From assembly GCF_001619875.1 (NCBI RefSeq), contig NZ_LRFC01000023.1:434001-498000 (forward strand): a DNA stretch of 64,000 nt, in the 5' to 3' direction. The stretch is from Fictibacillus phosphorivorans. Lineage in GTDB: Bacteria; Bacillota; Bacilli; Bacillales; Fictibacillaceae. Position 1 is the first letter of the stretch. The number at the start of each line of letters is the position of its first letter. Made by a program: the position numbers and the translations under genes. The notes under the pieces are model-generated. The model did not search any database. It worked only from the letters and a program-made list of their open reading frames with translations, and was not told the DNA's origin. Shown here one piece after another: positions 23,830-30,946 of this stretch.

Positions 23830-24996
23830 CTAAGTTGTTATTTTGCTTTCTTCCTTTACCTCATCATAACAAGCTATGATAAGGCTTTTCATTTCTAAAA
23901 GGTCTTCTACGGAGTTCATATATATACGACTGCCACCAAGACCTTTTGGTGCTTCATCAATTCTGAAATTTGGACATAATTGTTCAACTTTTTGTGTATC
24001 AAGTCGAGTTACAATGATCTTATTAGATGTATCTGAGAAGAAACGAATAAACCATTTAGTAATAACCCTATTCATGATATTGAAATAACTAGAATTATCT
24101 TTGTATTTTAGATTATCCACCTCTCTACCGCTTACTTCTAAAGTTTCTTTTATTATTGAAAATGCTCTTAGTTCTTCTTCCGTAGTTACAACCCCAGGTT
24201 TCGTTTTATCTTCATCTTTAAACATGTCATCTTCATCAATAGAAGTTTGATCTGAAACTAAAATATCCTCTTGTGGATGATCTGCTTTAATATTTGTAAA
24301 AGATAAACCTTCTCCTATAATTTCTAACAAAGTATGATTTATAGCTTTTTTAATTATTGGTCTAAATTTTTCGACCACTATTGATGTAACCCTTTGGTTA
24401 TTTAAATCTTTAATAAGAAATCTTACAAAATCATCCGACGGATTCTTAAACAGTTCTTTTAGAGTAGAATTTATATTGTTTGTGTAAACAAGTTCTTGTG
24501 AGAATTTAATATTTTCATCAATATCAAAATCTTCCTTTGTGAAATGCTCAATTACTTCTATATCTAAATTTGTTAACGATTCTATATTAAATTGATAAAA
24601 AGGTTCATCATCCATAATGTTGTCCCTTTTTAGATCCGTAAAAAGTTTATATTCTGTTCCATTTGTTAGAATTGAAAATCTAACTTCAGGTGTTGCATTA
24701 AAATATCTGTAAATTTGAGAACTATGTTTATGTAATTTTTCATTAACTGATTTAGCTTCAACGAAAATAATTGGTTTTCTATCTTTTTTTATTGCATAAT
24801 CAACTTTTTCACCTTTTTTTATCCCAAAATCAGATACATATTCGGGCTCGACTTCAAGTGGATTAAAAACATCATAGCCCAGTGTTTGTATAAACGGAAT
24901 TATTAAAGCTTGTTTCGTAGATTCTTCATTGATAATGTGAGATTTCCTTTCAATCAGCTGCAAAGAAAGTTTCTCGAGTACTTGTTTAAACTCCAT
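23830..24996 (-). CDS. Solitary type I restriction HsdR-N (PD-(D/E)XK) domain protein
   Basis: 388 aa. The N-terminal domain (about 1-165) matches the HsdR N-terminal nuclease family: TKQALIIPFIQTLGYDVFNP, then VDY (D66), a short turn and FVEAKS (E80, K82), forming the D-ExK nuclease centre. SQIYRYF and FSILTNGTEYKLF are also typical. There is no helicase/translocase region, no HsdM/HsdS genes nearby, and the C-terminal 220 aa has an acidic linker (about 245-265) and a domain reading KGLGGSRIYMNSVEDL near the end. Related stand-alone proteins occur in phages and bacteria; their role is not established. Possible defence nuclease (inference). Confidence 0.8.
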   Translation of the reverse strand: MEFKQVLEKLSLQLIERKSHIINEESTKQALIIPFIQTLGYDVFNPLEVEPEYVSDFGIKKGEKVDYAIKKDRKPIIFVEAKSVNEKLHKHSSQIYRYFNATPEVRFSILTNGTEYKLFTDLKRDNIMDDEPFYQFNIESLTNLDIEVIEHFTKEDFDIDENIKFSQELVYTNNINSTLKELFKNPSDDFVRFLIKDLNNQRVTSIVVEKFRPIIKKAINHTLLEIIGEGLSFTNIKADHPQEDILVSDQTSIDEDDMFKDEDKTKPGVVTTEEELRAFSIIKETLEVSGREVDNLKYKDNSSYFNIMNRVITKWFIRFFSDTSNKIIVTRLDTQKVEQLCPNFRIDEAPKGLGGSRIYMNSVEDLLEMKSLIIACYDEVKEESKITT

Positions 24997-25258
24997 TACA
25001 ATTCCTCCTTTAATTCTTTTGTATATAATTTCCTTATTTTAGTCTTATTTCCTGCTTGAGAACTGTTTTACTTGCACACAACTTCAAACTTGTACAAAAA
25101 TGGTACAGAAAATAAAAAACCCTTTATCTATTGGGGCTTTAAAGATGAAGGCATTTGTACAAAAAAAAACATAAAAGTTTTAACTTTTACAAGAAATATA
25201 ACTTATCATTCCCTCTTCAGGAACATAAATAAAGCACTCTCGAAAGAATGCTTCTAAA

Positions 25259-25846
25259 TTAACTCCTATAAAATTTTTTTATACCAGCCTTTTCACAATG
25301 AAAATTTATAAAAACTTCAATGTTCCGTTTATAATACCATCTGTCAATCCACATTATTACAAGAATTAAAATAACAGTTATATGGTAAAGCACTACAAAC
25401 ATGTTACTTTCAGTTACAAAATATAAATCCCATATAATAACCAATAATTCTGATGAAATTATTGCAATACAAATTGACCCTATTTCATGTATTCTTGATA
25501 ACAAATATCTATATCTTTCATGAACTTTATCACGAGATCCTTCGCTACCTTCCTTAAGTGAAAACATGTAATTTTCAAATTGAGATTCGAATTTAAAATA
25601 CCTATCCCATCGAAATATTTGAATAATAACAAATGTTATAGTGTGGTGTATTTGATTAAATAAATAACCAATTGGTATACCCAATACTGTTAAAACAGCC
25701 CCAATTGCCACTATACTCGTTCCCCCTGCAGGAAAAAGTTCCAAAAACATTTTAAAGTCACGGACTATAAAATAAATCGAACTGAAAATCATAAAAATCC
25801 AACCTGGTATTCCCCATCTAATTAAATATCTTGTATCAATATTCAT
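25259..25846 (-). CDS. Polytopic membrane protein of the element, unknown
   Basis: 195 aa with about four transmembrane helices, in two pairs (residues about 12-30 and 42-62; then about 115-135 and 140-160), separated by a charged cytoplasmic loop (SLKEGSEGSRDKVHERYRYL). AGGAGGT lies 6 nt before the ATG at 25846; the frame extends 14 codons upstream through that site and should not be counted. No family recognised. It is the last gene before the right att-like repeat and lies 262 bp upstream of the HsdR-N gene on the same strand. Confidence 0.65.
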   Translation of the reverse strand: MNIDTRYLIRWGIPGWIFMIFSSIYFIVRDFKMFLELFPAGGTSIVAIGAVLTVLGIPIGYLFNQIHHTITFVIIQIFRWDRYFKFESQFENYMFSLKEGSEGSRDKVHERYRYLLSRIHEIGSICIAIISSELLVIIWDLYFVTESNMFVVLYHITVILILVIMWIDRWYYKRNIEVFINFHCEKAGIKKFYRS

Positions 25847-25930
25847 CTTAATACCTCCTACCTTTTCCTTTTCAGTAAAAGGTAACAATTTCCTCTTTTT
25901 TTAGCTATAAATTGGGTTTTATTGAAAAAT

Positions 25931-25950
25931 TGTCCCCAATTTGTCCCCAA
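25931..25950 (+). repeat. Right paired TGTCCCC sites (possible integrase arm site)
   Basis: TGTCCCCAATT-TGTCCCCAA, a 19 of 20 match to 20903-20922 in the same orientation, 107 bp inside the right att-like repeat. Confidence 0.6.
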
Positions 25951-25991
25951 TCAATCTGTATTATTGATTTCTAATATGGTGTGTACTACAA

Positions 25992-26024
25992 AAAAAAAAA
26001 CCTATTATTAAGGGGTTTGGATAC
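25992..26024 (-). terminator. Terminator-like hairpin after tRNA fragment
   Basis: On the minus strand AAACC and GGTTT flank an AT-rich loop and run into ten or more Ts, directly after the tRNA 3' end. Probably the original tRNA terminator or a copy brought by the element. Confidence 0.45.
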
Positions 26025-26033
26025 TCTGTTATG

Positions 26034-26086
26034 GTGACCCGAGAGGGGTTCGAACCCCCGACCTCTACCCTGTAAAGGTAGTTCTC
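26034..26086 (-). pseudogene. tRNA fragment (3' half, Val UAC-type anticodon arm)
   Basis: On the minus strand: anticodon arm CTACC-TTTACAG-GGTAG, variable region, T arm GGGGGTTCGAACCCCTC, acceptor 3' strand TCGGGTC, A and CCA. No matching 5' half (D arm and acceptor GACCCGA) lies upstream, so this is not a complete tRNA gene. It contains the right att-like repeat. Confidence 0.75.
26058..26081 (+). repeat. Right att-like direct repeat
   Basis: Twin of 20767-20790 with a single mismatch at the anticodon position (TAC here versus GAC). Lies within the tRNA 3' fragment, as expected for an integration site. Confidence 0.7.
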
Positions 26087-26115
26087 TCTTTCCCAAATCA
26101 TATTATGCTTTTGAA

Positions 26116-26931
26116 TTAATTACTAGTAGAATCTGAAACACTCTCCAATCTCTCCACAATCCTTCTTTTCTGATAAAGCATCTTTCCCGTTTCAGCAAGA
26201 TCATTAATCATCGATCGGTTTGCAAATGCTCCGAAAATGATTCCAGCCACTGGAACCATCTGAAACAGCTTTTTCCATCCGAATGATTCAGTAAACGTTA
26301 ACGTTACTTCTCTCCAGCCTTGAATTTGAGAAATGACTTCTCGCGACTTTATTTCGTCATCATTTATCGCAGCAAGTTCATTAAGAATCGCTTCTTTTCC
26401 TACATAATCTGATGTGGAGAATTGCAAACACTTTAAAATATATACTCTTTCTTGTTTATCTTTTGGATCGTATCCGTGAATAATCGCGATTTCCTGAAGT
26501 GTTTTTAAAGAAATTGCTAAGATAGCGGGTATATCTATGGCAAGTGTGAAGATGCCACCAATACCTGTACTTGCCCCTTGAAGAGTTGCTGCACTTTTTC
26601 TTTTGTCTGCTAATGCTAATGAAACTTTCTTCATCTCCTCAAGCGGAACGTCTTGAAGATCTGTTAACTCGTGTATCACACGTCCTGTTTTCTTTTCAAA
26701 AAACTGAAAAACGGATTTCTCGTTTGATAGATATTGCCCTCCATTTTGAATATAGCCACCAATTTCATCAAGAAGTGTACCTATTTTATTTTGAATAAAT
26801 TTTGGAGTCACTTTATCGAGTAGTTTAAATGGCAAGCGTGTGATACGCTCCCAAAACCAGAGACCTTTTTGATCCTTTTCCCACTTCTCAATTTCTTTTA
26901 GTTCATTCAGCAAATGCTCTCTTGATTCCAT
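26116..26931 (-). CDS. EcsC family protein
   Basis: 271 aa. Contains the EcsC-type core: IGGYIQNGGQYLSNEKSV, an alanine/glycine-rich hydrophobic stretch (GASTGIGGIFTLAIDIPAIL, residues about 118-140) and IPVAGIIFGAFANRSMINDL-like text near 225-245. EcsC is known as the third gene of the Bacillus ecs ABC transporter operon, but this homologue stands alone and its function is undefined. The ribosome binding site before the ATG is weak. It abuts the right end of the integrated element. Confidence 0.82.
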   Translation of the reverse strand: MESREHLLNELKEIEKWEKDQKGLWFWERITRLPFKLLDKVTPKFIQNKIGTLLDEIGGYIQNGGQYLSNEKSVFQFFEKKTGRVIHELTDLQDVPLEEMKKVSLALADKRKSAATLQGASTGIGGIFTLAIDIPAILAISLKTLQEIAIIHGYDPKDKQERVYILKCLQFSTSDYVGKEAILNELAAINDDEIKSREVISQIQGWREVTLTFTESFGWKKLFQMVPVAGIIFGAFANRSMINDLAETGKMLYQKRRIVERLESVSDSTSN

Positions 26932-27003
26932 GTCAGTCCATCCATTCTATATTTTCATACATCATTGTACGAACTCATTTACCATAAGTTTCATTTCATA
27001 GAA

Positions 27004-27037
27004 CAACCGCCTAGAAAACTCCTAAGCGGTTTTTTGT
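27004..27037. terminator. Hairpin between PfpI-like and EcsC genes
   Basis: AACCGCCTAGAAAACTCCTAAGCGGTT forms a stem; the T run is best on the plus strand and weaker on the minus strand, where the flanking genes are read. Confidence 0.5.
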
Positions 27038-27052
27038 GCTCATTTATTACAG

Positions 27053-27562
27053 TTAAAGTACTTTTAGTGACTCTCTAATAAACGCTGGTATATCTTCAGG
27101 TTGACGGCTAGTCACAAGATTTCCGCCACATACCACCACTTCTTCATCCTTCACTGTTGCTCCTGCATTTTTTAGGTCAACATGAATGGATTTGTATCCT
27201 GTGATATCTCTGCCATTTAACACTTCAGCAGAAATTAAAAGCTGTGGCCCATGACAGATCGCGAGCACCGGTTTGCCTTCATCTGCAAAATGTTTTGTGA
27301 ACTGAACGAACTGATCATCACCTCTTAAAATATCCGGTGAAAACCCACCTGGAATAAATAGAGCGTCAAAGTCATTGGGTGAAACTTCTGAAATGGCAGC
27401 ATTTGTTGTCACTTGCGCTTCTTTTTGCTTCCCTTCAAGTGTTGCTCCTTTTTCAGAGCCGATTACGGTTACCTCATGGCCAGCCTCTCGAAACGCTTTT
27501 GCTGGTTCCGTGTATTCTACATCTTCAAACATATTTGCTAATACTGTCGCAATTCTAGCCAT
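27053..27562 (-). CDS. DJ-1/PfpI family protein (YfkM-like)
   Basis: 169 aa, a single class I glutamine-amidotransferase-like domain. The nucleophile elbow AICHGPQLL (cysteine near residue 104), an early glutamate and FIPGGFSPDILRGD are typical of PfpI/YhbO-type general stress proteins, proposed to act as protein/nucleic acid deglycases or chaperones. The size and sequence resemble B. subtilis YfkM. A sigma-B-like promoter lies upstream, consistent with stress induction. Confidence 0.9.
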   Translation of the reverse strand: MARIATVLANMFEDVEYTEPAKAFREAGHEVTVIGSEKGATLEGKQKEAQVTTNAAISEVSPNDFDALFIPGGFSPDILRGDDQFVQFTKHFADEGKPVLAICHGPQLLISAEVLNGRDITGYKSIHVDLKNAGATVKDEEVVVCGGNLVTSRQPEDIPAFIRESLKVL

Positions 27563-27601
27563 TATTTAACCACTCCTCATTTTTGTGTATACAATTGTTG
27601 T

Positions 27602-27627
27602 ATTACCATTGAGTGAGTAAATTAAAC
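27602..27627 (-). promoter_or_regulatory. Possible sigma-B promoter of the PfpI-like gene
   Basis: On the minus strand GTTTAA (27622-27627), a 14-bp spacer and GGTAAT (27602-27607). The -35 is perfect and the -10 only partly matches GGGTAT. Confidence 0.4.
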
Positions 27628-27647
27628 CCTTTTTTTACGTTCACGTC

Positions 27648-28154
27648 TTAAAACAGAGGGATGATATACAGATGAACCATAAGAACTGCAGCTAGCAAAC
27701 TAATAATGGATGCGATATTTGTTTCTGTTTTTGATCCTGTTTTGGTATATAGCGGAAAACGAAACCGAATAGGCAGCGGGTAGAGAAGCTGAATCCCTCT
27801 TGAAGTCGCGGCATCCAGTATCAAATGCGAGATCACTCCAACGACAAGGCCCGTGCTTACGCTATCTTCATACCGCCAGTCGATCCATTGGGGCAGCATC
27901 ATCAATACAAGAATCATGATCCAGCTGTGCGTAATGGTCCGGTGTCCGAACGTCTTTGAAATCGTTTTTGATAGAAAGCTAGTCTTCTTGCCTAAATATG
28001 AACCCGGATGACAAAGGTCTGGCAGCAAACTTCCCAGAACAGCTGCTCCCAAAAAGGTCAGCTCATGTTGAAGGGAGTCAGGCGGCAGATCCGTTACAAT
28101 CTTATAAATCGCACCTGCTGCCACTCCTCCAATCAGATGTGTGTTGCTCTTCAT
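27648..28154 (-). CDS. DUF457/YdjM-type membrane-bound metal-dependent hydrolase
   Basis: 168 aa with about four hydrophobic segments. It has the family pattern: N-terminal THLIGGVAAG, the LGSLLPDLCHPGS metal motif, FGHRTITHSW and HLILDAATSRGIQLLYP. The conserved His/Asp residues at these sites are the putative metal ligands. In E. coli, YdjM is LexA-regulated, but no LexA-like box is evident here. The catalytic activity has not been defined for the family. A 21-bp repeat array lies between this gene and the end of parC. Confidence 0.88.
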   Translation of the reverse strand: MKSNTHLIGGVAAGAIYKIVTDLPPDSLQHELTFLGAAVLGSLLPDLCHPGSYLGKKTSFLSKTISKTFGHRTITHSWIMILVLMMLPQWIDWRYEDSVSTGLVVGVISHLILDAATSRGIQLLYPLPIRFRFPLYTKTGSKTETNIASIISLLAAVLMVHLYIIPLF

Positions 28155-28274
28155 GTTATGTATCTCTCATTTCTCTCTTGTTGTAATGTATTCTATTGTG
28201 GTTTGGCTTAATTGAAAAGTATACTCGGATGCACAATGTCCGTATGAAACAGACATTGTTCAACGGCCATAAAA

Positions 28275-28425
28275 CTTTTCCTTGATAAGTACCTTTTTTT
28301 CCGTGATTTTACCTTTTTTTCCCGTGATACAAAGCTTTTTTTTCGGTATAATCACTGTTTTTCCGTGATTATGAATACTCGTGTCCACAACCAATAGAAC
28401 TGAGTCCACCCGTCTCATTCAGACC
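28275..28425. repeat. 21-bp-period degenerate tandem array 1
   Basis: CC[AG][CT]GAT-like cores begin at 28280, 28301, 28322, about 343, 363, 385 and 406, each preceded by T tracts in the first part (CCTTTTTTTCCGTGATTTTA). Spacing is 21 bp with single-base slips. It lies between the parC terminator and the DUF457 gene start; no ORF runs through it. The rest of the 28155-28470 gap shows nothing else that I recognise. Confidence 0.65.
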
Positions 28426-28471
28426 CTCAGTACACCCCTTTTGTCTATAACACCTTATCTGTAAAAAGAAG

Positions 28472-28497
28472 AAAAAGAGCAGCATACGCTACTCTTT
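28472..28497 (-). terminator. Terminator of the parE-parC operon
   Basis: GAGTAGC-GTAT-GCTGCTC on the minus strand followed by TTTTTC; the stem overlaps the parC stop codon. Confidence 0.85.
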
Positions 28498-30933
28498 TGT
28501 TTGTTCGGTTGAAACCAACAACTTAATTCGTGTGATTGGGCCTGTCTCAGCAGTATCCACAACAAACGAACCGTTGTTGTATCGATCGGCTGGTTTATAG
28601 TTTAAAGCTGAAATGGTTTCTTCTTTACCGGATTTCGTCTCTAGCACAAATTGTGTTTCATCTTCTGAAACTAGCTTCATACCGACGATTCGATGTGGGT
28701 TTGATTTTAGTTCTCTTACCATCACAAGTCCTCGTTTTGCGCGTGATGTTTTATCAAACTCCGAAACCTTCATCTTTTTCAATGCACCGCGCTGGGTGGC
28801 GATAATCACTTGCGCTTTTTCCGGATCTTCTGGAAGCGCAAATCCGCTTACCACTTGGTCACCATCTTTTAAATTGATTCCTTTAACGCCAGACGCTCTT
28901 TGACCAACGATAGAGATCTCTTCTTCTGCAAACCATAATCCCAACCCAAAATGAGTGGTAATAAAGACATCTTGTTTTCCATTTGTTAACGATACATCTA
29001 CTACTTCATCTTCCGCCTTTAGCTTAACTGCCATCAATGGACGGTTGTAGCGCGTTGCCTTGTAAGCCTTAAGTTCTGTTTTCTTAGCCATACCTTGTTT
29101 TGTAAAGAAGATGAGGTATTGATCCTCCGCGAATTCTTTAATTGGGTACGCTTTGATCAGCTTCTCATCCTTATCGAGTCCAACAAGACTTGCTAAATGC
29201 TGCCCCATGTCCTTCCAGCGGATCTCAGGCATCTCATAAACTGGGAGATAGATGTAGTTTCCTTTGTTCGTGAACATAAGAAGTGTCTCTGTCGTGTTCA
29301 GCTGTAATGCCATGAGCAGTGAATCCGTATCCTTCATGCCTGGTGGTTCACCGTTTGAGGCGCTGTAAGAACGAACGCTTGAACGTTTAACATAGCCATC
29401 TTCCGTAACCGTCACCATCACATCTTCAGAAGGAATCATCACTTCCATGTCGATTTTAATCTCTTCAATCTCCGCTTCAATTACCGTACGGCGAGGATCT
29501 GCATATTTTTTCTTTACCTCAGACAGCTCTTTTTTAATCACGTTATACAGTTTCTTCTCACTGTCTAAAATCGAACGTAAATACGCAATTTTTTTAGCCA
29601 ATTCTTCTGCTTCAGATTGAAGCGTCGTGATATCGGTATTTGTTAAACGATAAAGCTGCAACGTAACAATCGCTTCAGCTTGTGGTTCTGTAAACTGAAA
29701 CTTTTCGATAATGTTGTCTTTTGCGTTTCGCTTATCTTTTGAAGCTCGGATGGTTTCAATCACTTCGTCTAAAATTGAAATGGCTTTGATCAAGCCTTCA
29801 ACGATGTGTGAGCGTTCTTCTGCTTTTCTCAAATCATAAGTAGTACGGCGTGTGACTACTTCTTTTTGATGCTGAATATAAGAATGAAGAATCGCTTTTA
29901 AACCCATCAGCTTTGGTGTTTTGTTATGAATGGCGACCATGTTGTAGTTATATGAGACTTGAAGATCGGTATTTTTGAAGAAGAAGTTTAAAATCCCTTC
30001 TGCGTTACCGTCTTTTCGAAGCTCGATTACGATTCGTAACCCTGTACGGTCCGTCTCATCACGGATCTCGGCAATACCATCTACCTTTTTATCTAAACGC
30101 AGCTCGTCCATACGTTTAACGAGGTTCGCTTTGTTCACTTCAAAAGGTACTTCAGTAATAACAATCTGTTGGCGCCCGCCCTTTAAGCTTTCAATCTCCG
30201 TTTTTGCACGGATCACAAAGCGGCCTTTTCCTGATTCAAATGCTTTTTTAATTCCGTCGAGTCCTTGAACGATTCCGCCTGTCGGGAAATCAGGTCCTTT
30301 AATAACCGTCATTAATTCATCAAGTGAAACATCAGGATGATCGATTTGCATCGTAACGGCATCGATGACTTCACCTAGATGATGTGGTGGAATATCAGTT
30401 GCATAACCAGCAGAGATACCGGTCGAACCATTTACGAGCAGGTTCGGGTAACGGCTTGGCAACACTATTGGTTCTTCTGTTGTATCATCAAAGTTCGGTG
30501 CGAACTCTACAGTTTCTTTATCGATATCACGCAATAGTTCAGACGCGATCGCAGAAAGCCGTGCTTCTGTGTAACGCATGGCTGCTGCTGGATCGCCGTC
30601 GATGCTACCGTTGTTACCGTGCATTTGGATCAGGACGTTTCTTACTTTCCAGTCTTGACTCATACGGACCATCGCTTCATAAACGGAAGAATCACCATGC
30701 GGGTGATAGTTACCGATTACGTTACCGACCGTCTTAGCCGATTTTCGGTATGGTTTGTCGTTCGTGTTTCCTTCTGCGAACATTGCGTATAAAATACGGC
30801 GCTGAACGGGTTTCAGGCCGTCTCTTGCATCAGGTAATGCACGCTCCTGAATGATGTATTTGCTGTATCTTCCGAAGCGGTCGCCGATTACGTCTTCTAA
30901 CGGCAGCTCTCTAAATTTCTCAAGCAGTGACAA
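28489..30933 (-). CDS. parC: DNA topoisomerase IV subunit A
   Basis: 814 aa. It cuts and rejoins DNA to decatenate daughter chromosomes. The N-terminal winged-helix/tower domain carries the DGLKPVQRRILYAM signature, the quinolone-resistance region HGDSSVYEA (79-87) and the catalytic tyrosine 121 (AAMRYTEARLS). The C-terminal beta-pinwheel begins around residue 490. Starts at TTG with AGGAGG 8 nt upstream, 13 bp after parE. No GyrA-box motif QRRGGKG is visible in the C-terminal domain, supporting ParC rather than GyrA. Confidence 0.97.
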   Translation of the reverse strand: MSLLEKFRELPLEDVIGDRFGRYSKYIIQERALPDARDGLKPVQRRILYAMFAEGNTNDKPYRKSAKTVGNVIGNYHPHGDSSVYEAMVRMSQDWKVRNVLIQMHGNNGSIDGDPAAAMRYTEARLSAIASELLRDIDKETVEFAPNFDDTTEEPIVLPSRYPNLLVNGSTGISAGYATDIPPHHLGEVIDAVTMQIDHPDVSLDELMTVIKGPDFPTGGIVQGLDGIKKAFESGKGRFVIRAKTEIESLKGGRQQIVITEVPFEVNKANLVKRMDELRLDKKVDGIAEIRDETDRTGLRIVIELRKDGNAEGILNFFFKNTDLQVSYNYNMVAIHNKTPKLMGLKAILHSYIQHQKEVVTRRTTYDLRKAEERSHIVEGLIKAISILDEVIETIRASKDKRNAKDNIIEKFQFTEPQAEAIVTLQLYRLTNTDITTLQSEAEELAKKIAYLRSILDSEKKLYNVIKKELSEVKKKYADPRRTVIEAEIEEIKIDMEVMIPSEDVMVTVTEDGYVKRSSVRSYSASNGEPPGMKDTDSLLMALQLNTTETLLMFTNKGNYIYLPVYEMPEIRWKDMGQHLASLVGLDKDEKLIKAYPIKEFAEDQYLIFFTKQGMAKKTELKAYKATRYNRPLMAVKLKAEDEVVDVSLTNGKQDVFITTHFGLGLWFAEEEISIVGQRASGVKGINLKDGDQVVSGFALPEDPEKAQVIIATQRGALKKMKVSEFDKTSRAKRGLVMVRELKSNPHRIVGMKLVSEDETQFVLETKSGKEETISALNYKPADRYNNGSFVVDTAETGPITRIKLLVSTEQTKE

Positions 30934-30946
30934 TCTTTAAACCTCC

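Larger units (their letters stand above)
20767..26081. mobile_element. Decayed integrated element flanked by tRNA-derived repeats
   Basis: 5.3 kb, more AT-rich than its neighbours, bounded by 24-bp direct repeats with one mismatch (20767-20790 and 26058-26081). The repeats correspond to a tRNA anticodon stem-loop. Inside each, about 110 bp from the repeat, lies a TGTCCCC pair. Content: an orphan phage-type terminase small subunit, a possible integrase tail, broken genes, a solitary HsdR-N protein and membrane proteins. No intact integrase, replication or structural gene is present, so it looks immobile. The chromosomal neighbours are yitT-like and ecsC-like genes. Confidence 0.7.

Noticed and set aside
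25072-25257. A 61-codon plus-strand open frame in the element
   Set aside because: No ribosome binding site, atypical composition and no recognisable protein; it lies in an AT-rich gap between two minus-strand genes, so I treat it as chance.
26034-26110. A complete tRNA-Val gene
   Set aside because: Only the anticodon arm, T arm and acceptor 3' strand are present; the D arm and acceptor 5' strand cannot be found upstream, so it is a fragment.
28275-28425. CRISPR array
   Set aside because: The units are degenerate and contiguous with a 21-bp period and no unique spacers; no cas genes are in the window.
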